A DNA stretch of 22,940 nt from FLUQ01 sp031550605 (GCA_031550605.1 JAVBOK010000099.1:1-22940), one strand, 5' to 3'. Positions 7,272-15,074 are shown, numbered from the stretch's first letter. The notes: generated by a model not told the origin, from the letters alone. Numbers and translations are program-made.

Positions 7272-7310
7272 ACGGCCGGCATCTGCGGCGCCGCCTCTGC
7301 CGCCGGCCGT
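7272..7310. repeat. Hairpin between the two permease genes
   Basis: ACGGCCGGC (7272-7280) and GCCGGCCGT (7302-7310) form a perfect 9-bp inverted repeat around a GC-rich 21-base centre. It occupies most of the oppB-oppC gap. No U-run follows on either strand, so it more likely protects or spaces the message than terminates it. Confidence 0.5.
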
Positions 7311-7328
7311 CGGAAGCGTGACGCCGTC

Positions 7329-8261
7329 CTATTTCTTTGCGAATTCCGACTTCAGGCGCGGGTCGATGAAGGTGTAAAAAATGTCCACCAGCAGATTGAC
7401 CAGGCCCGCCATCAAGGCCGCCAGCAGAACGGCCGCCATGACGACGGGCGTATCCCTCTGGCGGATGCCCGCGATCATCAGGGTGCCGATGCCGGCGATG
7501 GCGAAGACGTTCTCGGTGACGATGGCCCCGCCCAGCTGGCGCCCGAAATTCAGCCCGACCACGGTGACTATGGGCAGCAGCGCGTTGCGCAACGCGTGTC
7601 TGAAGATGACGCGCCGCTCGGCCGCGCCTTTTGCCCTGGCGGTGCGGATATAGTCCTGCCGGATGACCTCCAGCATGGTGGACCGCGTCATGCGGATGAG
7701 CGACGCCATGGACGCCGCGGCCAGGGCGAAGCTGGGCAGGACGAGGTGTTTCCAGCTTTCCAGCCCCGTGGCCGGGAACATGTCCCAGCGCAGGGAAAAG
7801 AACAGGATCAGCATAAGCCCCAGCCAGAAGGACGGCATGGACGTGAAAATCAGCGAAATGACCAGGCTGGTGTTGTCGATGAAACTGTACTGCTTGACCG
7901 CCGACAGAATGCCTATCGGTATGCCGAGCAGCACGGACAGGCACACGCCCGCGAAGGTCAGCCGCAGCGTGTTGGGAAAACGGCTCAGCACTTCGTCAAT
8001 AACGGGAGCACGGTTGTTATAGGAAATTCCCATATCGCCGGTCAGGGCGTTTTTGATGTAGCGGCCGTACTGGACCAGCAGCGGATCGTTCAGCCCCATT
8101 TCCTGGGAAAGTTCCGCAATGGCCTTTTCCGATGCGCTCTCCCCCAGGATCATCATCGCCGGGTTGCCGGGGGTAAAGGACATCACGGTGAAAATGATGA
8201 GGGAAACGCCCAGAAGCACGGGGATCATGTACACAAGACGCCTGATGATGAATGACAGCAT
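7329..8261 (-). CDS. Opp/Dpp-family ABC transporter permease (OppB/DppB type)
   Basis: This is the first inner-membrane permease of the importer, 310 residues, the normal size for DppB/OppB/NikB. It opens with the typical IIRRLVYMIPVLLGVSLIIF span and has the family's large periplasmic segment (FTPGNPAMMILGESAS to GDMGISYNNRAPV). About five more spans follow. The cytoplasmic EAA loop is QDYIRTARAKGAAERRVIFR followed by HALRNALLPIV, which contacts the ATPases. The end FYTFIDPRLK matches the family. The ATG at 8261 is preceded by GGAG. It sits 61 bases downstream of the binding-protein gene, the gap being filled by a 17-bp perfect hairpin. Substrate cannot be assigned from permeases alone. Confidence 0.93.
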   Translation of the reverse strand: MLSFIIRRLVYMIPVLLGVSLIIFTVMSFTPGNPAMMILGESASEKAIAELSQEMGLNDPLLVQYGRYIKNALTGDMGISYNNRAPVIDEVLSRFPNTLRLTFAGVCLSVLLGIPIGILSAVKQYSFIDNTSLVISLIFTSMPSFWLGLMLILFFSLRWDMFPATGLESWKHLVLPSFALAAASMASLIRMTRSTMLEVIRQDYIRTARAKGAAERRVIFRHALRNALLPIVTVVGLNFGRQLGGAIVTENVFAIAGIGTLMIAGIRQRDTPVVMAAVLLAALMAGLVNLLVDIFYTFIDPRLKSEFAKK

Positions 8262-8281
8262 GCGGTACTCCGTGTATGCGA

Positions 8282-8317
8282 ACGCCCGCGCGGCGGCCCT
8301 GGCCGCCGCGCGGGCGT
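8282..8317. repeat. 17-bp perfect stem-loop between the binding protein and first permease
   Basis: Bases 8282-8298 and 8301-8317 are perfect reverse complements separated by only two bases, giving one of the most stable hairpins in the window. It begins five bases past the binding-protein stop. The minus-strand RNA continues TTCGC with no U-run, so it is not a normal terminator. By analogy with malE-malF type intercistronic hairpins it may stabilise the upstream message and let binding protein outnumber permease. That role is inference. Confidence 0.7.
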
Positions 8318-8322
8318 GACGA

Positions 8323-9867
8323 TTACCAGCTGTAATCGTAGAAATAATAATAGTTCAGCTTGCCGAAGGGGACGTTCTTCAGCTTCGCGTTGTAAGCGTT
8401 GTTGTACCGGCCGTAGATCAGCGGGATGAACACGGCGGTGTCCTTGATGATCTGCGCGGCGTCCGTGTACAGCTTTTTGCGCACGTCGGGGTTCTGCTCC
8501 ACCCGCGCCTTGTCCAGCACGGCGTCAAGTTCGGGGATGTTGGTCTGGGAGAAGTTGTTCCCGCCCCCGAACATGGAACTGTGCAGGCGCGTGTACAGCA
8601 TATAGTCGGTATCCGGGATGGAGGCGGTGATCTGGTAGATGGTGATGTCGTAATTGAACTTGCGGGTGACTTCCTCAAGATAGGTCGCCCGTTCGAGCAG
8701 TTCCAGGGTGGCGTTGATGCCCATCTGCCGCAGGCTTTCCTGCAGGATTTCGCAGGGCTTGGCGTACAGCGGATGTTCGTTGGTCCGGATGCGCACGGTC
8801 AGCTGGCCCGGCTTGTATCCGGCTTCCGCCAGCAGTTTTTTCGCCTTTTCCAGGTCAAACGGATTTTGCTTGAAGTCCGGGTTGTAGCCGAAACCCGCGG
8901 GCGCTCCGGGGAATTCGTCGACAAATCCGTTGCCGTCAAAGCCGCCGTACAGAAACGCTTCGCGGTCGATGGCGTAGCTGACGGCCTGGCGCAATTTCTG
9001 GTTGGAGAAAACCGATTCCTTGCCGTTATTGAAGGTCACATGGAAGCAGCCGGCCCCCGGACCCGTCACCAGGGTCAGATTTTTCGCGTCCTTGACCGTG
9101 GGCACGTCCGCGGGCGCCATGTCGAACAAAAAGTCCACCTCGCCTTTTTCCAGCGAGATGGTGGCCGTGCTGGGGTTGGCGATGAAACGGATGGTAAGGT
9201 CTTTCAGGGCGATGGGACCGCGCCAGAAATCATCAAAGCGGGTAAAGACCATCCGTTCGCCCGTCTTCCATTCCACGAACTTGAACGCGCCCGTGCCCAC
9301 GGGATGCAGGGCGAAATCCTTGCCGTACTTTTCGGCGGCCGCTTTGCTGATGATGCTCATGCAGGGATTGGCCACGCAGAACAGGACCGGCGCGTACGGA
9401 ATGCGCAGGCTGACCTTGACGGTGGTGTCGTCGAGCGCTTCCGCCTTGTCGAACGGCTTAGTGAATTTGATGGTGGCCGGATTGGCGATGCTGCGGTTCA
9501 GCGAATAGGCCACGTCTTCCGTGGTCATGGTATCGCCGTTGTGGAATTTGACGCCCTTTCTGATCTTGAACAGAATGGTTTTGCCGCCGTCGGTGATTTT
9601 CCACGATTCGGCAAGCCAGGGGGTAAGGGATCCGTCAGGCTCGATTCTGATCAGGCAGTCGTACATCTGCAGCAGAGTCAGCCAGGTCAGCGTGTCCGAA
9701 GACTGATGCGGGTCCATGCTCCTCGGCTGCGCCACGTAGCCGACCTTCAAATCCGTCCGTTCAGGGGCCGCCGTGGCGGAAGACGGCGAAAAACAGATTC
9801 CCGCCAGCAGCAACGCCGCCCCCAGCAATGCACAACGCCCCGCTTTTCGCGGCAGTAATTTCCTCAT
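8323..9867 (-). CDS. ABC transporter solute-binding protein, family 5 (peptide/nickel/opine type)
   Basis: This 514-residue periplasmic receptor captures the transported compound and delivers it to the two permeases. A Sec signal peptide is clear: MRKLLPRK, a hydrophobic stretch to about residue 27, and a likely cleavage after SATAA near residue 34. The cysteine in LLAGIC does not sit in a good lipobox, so a soluble rather than lipid-anchored protein is likelier. The mature part has SBP family 5 hallmarks: SMDPHQSSDTLTWLTLLQMY, WKITDGGKTILFKIRKGVKF followed by HNGDTMTTEDVAYSLNR, and LRQAVSYAIDREAF. The ATG at 9867 has AAGGAGG upstream at five bases. The frame stays open to 10068 but that extension lacks family similarity. 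The dehydrogenase gene ends 28 bases upstream, so the two are co-transcribed. Related receptors bind peptides, heme, nickel complexes or opines; the ligand here is unknown. Confidence 0.92.
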   Translation of the reverse strand: MRKLLPRKAGRCALLGAALLLAGICFSPSSATAAPERTDLKVGYVAQPRSMDPHQSSDTLTWLTLLQMYDCLIRIEPDGSLTPWLAESWKITDGGKTILFKIRKGVKFHNGDTMTTEDVAYSLNRSIANPATIKFTKPFDKAEALDDTTVKVSLRIPYAPVLFCVANPCMSIISKAAAEKYGKDFALHPVGTGAFKFVEWKTGERMVFTRFDDFWRGPIALKDLTIRFIANPSTATISLEKGEVDFLFDMAPADVPTVKDAKNLTLVTGPGAGCFHVTFNNGKESVFSNQKLRQAVSYAIDREAFLYGGFDGNGFVDEFPGAPAGFGYNPDFKQNPFDLEKAKKLLAEAGYKPGQLTVRIRTNEHPLYAKPCEILQESLRQMGINATLELLERATYLEEVTRKFNYDITIYQITASIPDTDYMLYTRLHSSMFGGGNNFSQTNIPELDAVLDKARVEQNPDVRKKLYTDAAQIIKDTAVFIPLIYGRYNNAYNAKLKNVPFGKLNYYYFYDYSW

Positions 9868-9895
9868 AACGCCCTCCTTGGCTCTTCGCCGGTGG

Positions 9896-10984
9896 TTAGG
9901 CCAACGCCACAATTTCCTCAGCCGACAAACCCCGCAGCCCCAATGCGTCGAGGTTGCGGCCTGTTTTCCGAAAATCCGTATGCAGCAGCGCCGACGCGGC
10001 GGCGATGACCACGTCGATGATGGGCGTGGGGCACCCGACGACCGTGCCCAACTCCGATATGGGCACAAGGCCTGTGGGCACGTCTTCGGTCAGATAGCGC
10101 ACGCTGACGCTGGCGGGCGCCCTGACCCCCCTGTAGGGAGCGTTGGCCTGGATGGCTTCGTACAGCGTGGGGGCCTGCACGCCGTACGCGAGGTGCAGCC
10201 ATTCTCTGGCATTGGGGATATTCACGCCGTAAGCGCGGGCCACCGCAAGCCGTTCCTGGTCCAATTGCTCCACCAGGGCGGCCACGGAAGGGGAAATGCC
10301 CTGCATGTAATATTCAAAATCCCCCCGGGTCGACTCGATCCACCCGGCGTTGAGCAGGGTCGGCGCGGGGTGGAACATGGCGCCTATGTTGGCGAAACTG
10401 GTTTCCCAGATGCTGTTGGCCGGGGCGAAGGCGGGAAAGAAGGGCCGGACCCGCTCCAGAACCGCGGACGTGTCGCTGCGCGGCACCGCCGAAAGATACA
10501 CGACGTTTTTTTCGCCTTTGATGCCTATCTCGGCCGGGCCGGTTTTGCGGCAGGAATACAGCAGGGTCTGCGCTTCCGCGACGATGATCTTCTTTTCGGG
10601 GCACTGTTTTTTAAAAACGGCGGCGACTTCCAGCGCGCCGCCCGTCCGCCCGGGGTTCAGCAGTACGGCCGCGCCAGGGGACAGATGCGGGGCGATGCCC
10701 GCCGCCACGGCCGCATGGGCGGACGCGGGCGTGACCACCAGGACCAGCGCCGCGCCGGGCACAACCCCGGCGAAATCGGCGGATACCGTGTGAAAGGGAA
10801 CAAAAGTTTTTTCGCCGCCGCGCAGCAGAACAACGCCCCCGGCATCCCGTACGGGCCGGACCGCGTCGGCGGACACGTCGCAGATGGAAACAGCGGCGCC
10901 GCGAAGAGCGGCCGTCGCGCCCAGAGCCAGACCGCCGTTGCCCGCGCCGATGACGGCCACGGCAGTCGTTGTTTTTGCAGTCAT
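9896..10984 (-). CDS. NAD(P)-dependent octopine/nopaline-type (opine) dehydrogenase family protein
   Basis: Members of this family reversibly join an amino acid to a 2-oxo acid by reductive amination, making or splitting N-(carboxyalkyl)amino acids (opines). The 362-residue protein has an N-terminal Rossmann fold starting at residue 8 with the dinucleotide motif G-A-G-N-G-G at 13-18, and CDVSADAV at the end of the second strand. A C-terminal helical domain contains MFHPAPTLLNAG, whose His205 corresponds in position to the catalytic histidine of characterised opine dehydrogenases. GGAGG lies 11 bases before the ATG at 10984. It is the first gene of the operon, directly ahead of the binding protein, so its substrate or product is probably what the transporter handles. 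The same family includes the staphylopine and pseudopaline metallophore dehydrogenases, but no nicotianamine-synthase-like gene is in the window. Family call is firm; substrate and direction are not known. Confidence 0.85.
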   Translation of the reverse strand: MTAKTTTAVAVIGAGNGGLALGATAALRGAAVSICDVSADAVRPVRDAGGVVLLRGGEKTFVPFHTVSADFAGVVPGAALVLVVTPASAHAAVAAGIAPHLSPGAAVLLNPGRTGGALEVAAVFKKQCPEKKIIVAEAQTLLYSCRKTGPAEIGIKGEKNVVYLSAVPRSDTSAVLERVRPFFPAFAPANSIWETSFANIGAMFHPAPTLLNAGWIESTRGDFEYYMQGISPSVAALVEQLDQERLAVARAYGVNIPNAREWLHLAYGVQAPTLYEAIQANAPYRGVRAPASVSVRYLTEDVPTGLVPISELGTVVGCPTPIIDVVIAAASALLHTDFRKTGRNLDALGLRGLSAEEIVALA

Positions 10985-11041
10985 GGTGAAACCTGCCTCC
11001 TGAACGCCCGTGCGGGCCTGGTTGAAGGATGAATCACATAT

Positions 11042-11055
11042 GACGTGCGCACGTC
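11042..11055. promoter_or_regulatory. Perfect 14-bp palindrome at the opine/ABC operon start site (candidate operator)
   Basis: GACGTGCGCACGTC is fully self-complementary. It lies just downstream of the candidate -10 element at 11070-11065, around +3 to +16 of the likely transcript, where a bound protein would block initiation. The RpiR-family gene next door is the obvious candidate binder, but the sequence itself cannot show that. Confidence 0.5.
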
Positions 11056-11064
11056 TTATCCGCA

Positions 11065-11093
11065 GCTATACAGACGTATATGCATCTTGTAAA
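11065..11093 (-). promoter_or_regulatory. Candidate sigma-70 promoter of the opine dehydrogenase/ABC operon
   Basis: On the minus strand TTTACA (11093-11088) and TATAGC (11070-11065) are separated by exactly 17 bases, within a locally AT-rich stretch. The predicted start near 11058 leaves about 74 untranslated bases before the dehydrogenase ATG. The perfect palindrome at 11042-11055 follows immediately. Confidence 0.5.
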
Positions 11094-11445
11094 GAATTTT
11101 TCAGTATTTAAACATAGTTACATAGAAAACGTTTTGCATGACCGGCAAGCAGGATTCACGAACATATCCTGCAGTCGATACTTTTATTACGGGAGAAAGA
11201 AAATGCGGAGCAAAAAAAGGGAAGGCAGTATCAGAAAAAGGGACCCGCACGCTGTACGTAAATCTTTTTTATCCACGCCAAGACGCAGATACGTCACAAC
11301 AAACTATCCCGCGCGTGAAATACCCGCAAAGATCTGTTTTCAGAACCTTGACGCCAACCGGGCGCAGAGGGGGGCAAAGCCCGTCTGCGCCCGGTTGGCG
11401 TTGACGATTCTTGAGCATTTTCACATGGAATCGGACAACAGGGAA
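11094..11445. other. Non-coding AT-rich spacer between regulator and operon
   Basis: This 352-base stretch separates the RpiR gene's 3' end from the operon promoter and is lower in GC than the surroundings in its first 200 bases. It contains a short palindrome AAAACGTTTT at 11126-11135 and the large stem-loop at 11351-11401. An ATG at 11201 with GGGAGA upstream opens a basic reading frame, but it runs through the stem-loop and antisense into the regulator, so I do not call it a gene. Confidence 0.5.
11351..11401. repeat. 18-bp perfect stem-loop downstream of the RpiR gene (repeat family, copy C)
   Basis: Bases 11351-11368 and 11384-11401 are perfect reverse complements with a 15-base loop; three more weak pairs can extend the base. 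It lies 45 bases past the regulator stop but has no U-run, so any terminator role is uncertain. The right half (11374-11400) matches copy A at 4000-4026 in 23 of 27 positions, and both are preceded by TTGACGCC. Confidence 0.65.
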
Positions 11446-12294
11446 TTACATGGCTTCAAAAACACGCAGTTTGCGGAACCCGCTTTCAAGATCATGCAGC
11501 TCTTTTTTATATTTTTCGGGATTATCAAGAAGCAGCGCGCCGAGCAGGATATCGGAAAATGCCGCCACGGCCACGTATGAGTTTGTCAGGTGAAATGACG
11601 TCACCTGCATAGCGAACGTCAAATCGCTCAATCCGGCGACAGGCGCATTGAGACTATCGGTAATGCTTATGACCTTGCACCCGTAGTTACGCGCGAACTG
11701 CGTGGCGTCAACAGTCAATCGTGTATAGCGGGCGAAGGTAAACACTATCAGCAAATCATCTTTTGTGATTCCGCGTATTTTTTCATACAATGCATAATCA
11801 TTATACAGTATTGTAATATTATGGAACAACAAATTGAGGTTAAAACCTAAAAAATGCGCCATTGATGCGGAAGAGCGCATACCCAGCACATAAATTCTTT
11901 TCGCCTTGGTGATGAAACCGGCAGCTTCATTGATGCTGTTCGGCGTCAGATTGATGAACGTCGCCTCTATGTTGTCCCCGGCCTGCTTCAACGTCTTGCC
12001 TATCAGGTTCTGCACGCTGTTTTCGTACTTGGAGGCCAACCCCATGCGGTCGATCGTCGACAGACGATACCTCATGTAGTCGGACAGCGCCGCCTGGAAC
12101 TGGGGCACGCCTTCGAATCCCAGAGCCCTGATCGTCCGGATGATGCTGGACTGGCTCATGTCAAGACGTTTCGCGATCGTGACCGCGGATTCGAAAGAGA
12201 CGCTCTCCCAGTTGTCCAGAATGTGCTTCGCAACAATCTGCTGTTTGGGAGACAGGGACGAGGCTTTATCAACAATCTGCTGGAGTACGGTCAT
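11446..12294 (-). CDS. RpiR/MurR family transcriptional regulator (HTH plus SIS domain)
   Basis: RpiR-type proteins bind DNA through an N-terminal helix-turn-helix and sense a small ligand, usually a sugar phosphate, through a C-terminal SIS domain. In this 282-residue protein the HTH domain covers about residues 1-77: LSPKQQIVAKHILDNWESVS, then AKRLDMSQSSIIRTIRALGF, the recognition helix region. The SIS domain follows from about residue 105: KRIYVLGMRSSASMAHFLGF, DDLLIVFTFARYTRLTVDA and YGCKVISITDSLNAPVAGLS. The start at 12294 (AAAGG seven bases upstream) gives the family length; an upstream ATG at 12357 is possible. It is encoded just upstream of the opine/ABC operon on the same strand and is the likely regulator. 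Its middle (around 11761-11820) is about 25% GC, far below its neighbours, suggesting different ancestry. The ligand is unknown. Confidence 0.9.
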   Translation of the reverse strand: MTVLQQIVDKASSLSPKQQIVAKHILDNWESVSFESAVTIAKRLDMSQSSIIRTIRALGFEGVPQFQAALSDYMRYRLSTIDRMGLASKYENSVQNLIGKTLKQAGDNIEATFINLTPNSINEAAGFITKAKRIYVLGMRSSASMAHFLGFNLNLLFHNITILYNDYALYEKIRGITKDDLLIVFTFARYTRLTVDATQFARNYGCKVISITDSLNAPVAGLSDLTFAMQVTSFHLTNSYVAVAAFSDILLGALLLDNPEKYKKELHDLESGFRKLRVFEAM

Positions 12295-12460
12295 GGAGAA
12301 GCCTTTCCGTTTTACCGGCAGTCGGTAGAGCAGTTTCGCCTTGAGATTGTCGCGCAACGGCAGGCAAAACGCACTTACGCCAATCTCGCGGACCTTGCCG
12401 CCTGCGTTTCACAGGTCCGGAACACTGTATCCGGATGGGCAATTCAATACACAACTCTCT

Positions 12461-15049
12461 CTATTGGGCCGTGGGCACCGGAGTATCCGCGCAATGCTTG
12501 TCCACCCGCAGCGAGCGGTACACGGGCAGAGAGTCCGCCCGGCCGGGAAAGATATTTTCCCCGGCGGATCCGGCAAGGGCTTGGGCCAGAACGTCGTCGG
12601 CGCTTTCCACCAGGCTGATGGCCATGCCTTTCAGGATATCGGCCGGCACCTCTTTCAGATCCTTCTCGTTGTCTTTGGGGATGATTACCTTCTGGAGCAG
12701 CCCGCGATGGGCGGCCAGCAGTTTCTCGCGCAGGCCGCCGATGGGCAGCACCCGGCCGCGCAGGGTGATCTCCCCGGTCATGGCGATGTCGTGGCGCACG
12801 GGAATGCCCAGCAGCGCGGACACCAGCGAGGTGGCCAGGGTGATGCCGGCGGAGGGGCCGTCCTTGGGGATCGCGCCTTCGGGCACATGGATGTGGATGT
12901 CGATATCCTTGTGGAAATCCGGCCGCAGGCCGAACAGGTCGGACCGCGACCGCACGTAGGAAAGCGCCGCCTGGGCCGATTCGGTCATTACGTCCCCAAG
13001 CTTTCCGGTGATGTTCACCTTGCCCGTGCCGGGCATCAGCGCGGTCTCCACCAGCAGCAGTTCGCCACCCAGATCCGTGTAGGCAAGGCCCATGCATACC
13101 CCGATCTGGGGCTGGTCTTCCTTTTCGCCGTGGCGGTATTTCTTGACCCCCAACAGGCTTTCCAGGCTGTTGCGGGACACGGAGACCCGGGCGGGCTTCG
13201 CTTCCGCCCCGCCTTCCGCGCCCGTTTCCGACCGATCCCGGGCCGGCGTTTCCGCCGCCGCGTCCGCCGGAGGCGCCGCCGGCGCTTCCGCGTTTTCCGC
13301 CGCCGCCTGCGACGGCATTTCCTTGACGATGCGCATGGCGGCCTTGCGGCAGATGGTGGCGATTTCGCGTTCCAGGCTGCGCACCCCGGCTTCCCGCGTA
13401 TAGGACCGGATGATCTCCAGAATGGCGGGATCGGATATGTGCAGGTTGTCGGCCGTCAGTCCGTGCGTTTCCAGCTGCTTGGGGATCAGGAACTTGCGGG
13501 CGATGTGGTGTTTTTCATTCTCCAGATAGCCCGGCAGGCGGATGATCTCCATGCGGTCCTGCAGCGGCAGCGGGATGGCGTGCAGCGAATTGGCCGTGGT
13601 GATGAAGAACACCTGCGACAGGTCGTAATCCAGATCCAGGTAATGGTCGTTAAAAGTATTGTTCTGTTCCGGGTCCAGCACCTCGAGCAGCGCGGCGGAC
13701 GGATCCCCCCGGAAATCCATGCTCATCTTGTCGATTTCGTCCAGGCAGAACAGCGGGTTGTTGAATTTGACCCGTTTAAGCGACTGGATGATCTTGCCCG
13801 GCAGCGCGCCCACGTATGTGCGGCGGTGCCCGCGTATTTCCGCCTCGTCACGCACGCCCCCCAGAGACAGGCGCACGTATTCGCGGCCCGTGGCCCTGGC
13901 CACGGATTTGACCAGCGAGGTTTTGCCAACGCCGGGGGGGCCCACCAGGCAGAGAATGGGACCTTTGAGCTTGTTGACCAGCTTCTGCACGGCCAGGTAT
14001 TCCAGAATGCGCTCTTTGGGTTTTTCCAGGCCGAAATGGTCGGCGTCCAGAATGTCCCTGGCCGCGTCAATGTCGATGGAGGTTTCTTTCAAACTGTTCC
14101 AGGGCAGGTCCAGAATCCAGTCCACATAATTGCGCACCACCGTGTATTCGGCGGATGACGGCGGCATCTGGCGCAATTTTTTCACCTCGCGCAGACCCCG
14201 TTCCCGCGCTTCGCCGGGCATGTCCTTTTCCACGAAGCGCTTTTCCAGTTCGGCCACTTCCTGCTGCGGGTCGTCTTCCCGGCCCATTTCCTTGTGAATG
14301 GCCTTGATTTGCTCGTTCAGGTAATATTCGCGCTGGTTGCGCTCCATCTGGGTCTTGACCCGGCTTTTGATGCGCCGTTCCACGGACGCGATGTCGATTT
14401 CCGCCTGCAGCAGCTCAAACACCTTTTCCAGCCGGACAGCGGCGTTGATGGTGGCGAAGACTTCCTGCTTCTTGCGGTAATCCACCTTCAGATAGCCCAT
14501 GACGGAATCGGCCAGCACGCCGGGGGTGGCGGCGGCGGCCAGGGTCTGCAGCGCTTCCGGCGACAGCTTCTTGTTGATTTTGGCGTATTCTTTCAGGCTT
14601 TCGACGGTGGCGCGCATCATGGCTTCCGATTCCGACGAGTCATCATTCTCGTCGGGCACGGGCTTCACCCGCACGCGGGAAAAATCGCCGCCGTCCTCTT
14701 CCAGCACGCGGGACGATCCGTCCAGCCGGGACCAGGACGCCCGGTGCAGGCCTTCGAACAGCACCTTGATGGTGCCGTCGGGCAGACGCAACAGCTGCAG
14801 GATGCGGCAAACCGTACCGATTTCGAACAGGTCGGAAAATCCCGGCCGCTCCACGTTGGAATCGCGCTGGGTCACCAGCAGGATCTGTTTGTCAAAGTCG
14901 CCGGCCGCCCGCTCGATGGCCCGGATGGACGCCTCGCGCCCCACGAACAGGGGGGCGATGGCCCGGGGGAACATCACCACTTCACGCAGGGACATCAGGG
15001 GCAGAACCCGCCCCGCCCGCTCGTCGTCGTGCCAGATCACTATGCTCAT
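12461..15049 (-). CDS. lon: ATP-dependent protease Lon
   Basis: Lon is a cytoplasmic homo-oligomeric AAA+ serine protease that removes misfolded and short-lived proteins. The 862-residue sequence shows an N-terminal substrate-binding domain (LPLMSLREVVMFPRAIAPLF), a coiled linker (NQREYYLNEQIKAIHKEMG), Walker A GPPGVGKTS with Lys376, and Walker B PLFCLDEIDKM. The protease domain has Ser733 in PKDGPSAG and Lys776 in GGLREKLLAAHRG, 43 residues apart exactly as in E. coli. Compared with the usual 770-820 residues it has an Ala/Pro/Glu-rich insert at about 577-622, between the AAA and protease domains, and a C-terminal tail of about 35 residues after the normal end. The ATG at 15049 has GGAGGCGAG upstream; the longer open frame to 15157 overlaps clpX and is rejected. 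It follows clpX by 25 bases. I see no heat-shock element or terminator. Confidence 0.96.
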   Translation of the reverse strand: MSIVIWHDDERAGRVLPLMSLREVVMFPRAIAPLFVGREASIRAIERAAGDFDKQILLVTQRDSNVERPGFSDLFEIGTVCRILQLLRLPDGTIKVLFEGLHRASWSRLDGSSRVLEEDGGDFSRVRVKPVPDENDDSSESEAMMRATVESLKEYAKINKKLSPEALQTLAAAATPGVLADSVMGYLKVDYRKKQEVFATINAAVRLEKVFELLQAEIDIASVERRIKSRVKTQMERNQREYYLNEQIKAIHKEMGREDDPQQEVAELEKRFVEKDMPGEARERGLREVKKLRQMPPSSAEYTVVRNYVDWILDLPWNSLKETSIDIDAARDILDADHFGLEKPKERILEYLAVQKLVNKLKGPILCLVGPPGVGKTSLVKSVARATGREYVRLSLGGVRDEAEIRGHRRTYVGALPGKIIQSLKRVKFNNPLFCLDEIDKMSMDFRGDPSAALLEVLDPEQNNTFNDHYLDLDYDLSQVFFITTANSLHAIPLPLQDRMEIIRLPGYLENEKHHIARKFLIPKQLETHGLTADNLHISDPAILEIIRSYTREAGVRSLEREIATICRKAAMRIVKEMPSQAAAENAEAPAAPPADAAAETPARDRSETGAEGGAEAKPARVSVSRNSLESLLGVKKYRHGEKEDQPQIGVCMGLAYTDLGGELLLVETALMPGTGKVNITGKLGDVMTESAQAALSYVRSRSDLFGLRPDFHKDIDIHIHVPEGAIPKDGPSAGITLATSLVSALLGIPVRHDIAMTGEITLRGRVLPIGGLREKLLAAHRGLLQKVIIPKDNEKDLKEVPADILKGMAISLVESADDVLAQALAGSAGENIFPGRADSLPVYRSLRVDKHCADTPVPTAQ

Positions 15050-15074
15050 ACTCGCCTCCGCTCGCGCGCGCCGG

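Noticed and set aside
6340..7944. Extended start of the OppC-type permease at 7944
   Set aside because: The first 230 codons overlap oppB in another frame and are not protein-like; the ATG at 7254 with AGGAGAG gives a full-length family member.
9896..10984. Staphylopine/pseudopaline-like metallophore locus
   Set aside because: The dehydrogenase family and importer type fit, but no nicotianamine-synthase-like or racemase gene and no metal-regulator site are present in the window, so the specific claim is not supported.
11201..11580. Possible small basic protein starting at 11201 after GGGAGA
   Set aside because: The frame crosses the 18-bp stem-loop and continues antisense through the RpiR 3' end, which argues for chance despite the good ribosome site.
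12341..14158. 605-codon plus-strand open frame opposite lon
   Set aside because: Antisense to conserved lon domains; the His/Gln/Arg-rich translation has no domain signature. Long antisense frames are expected at this GC content.
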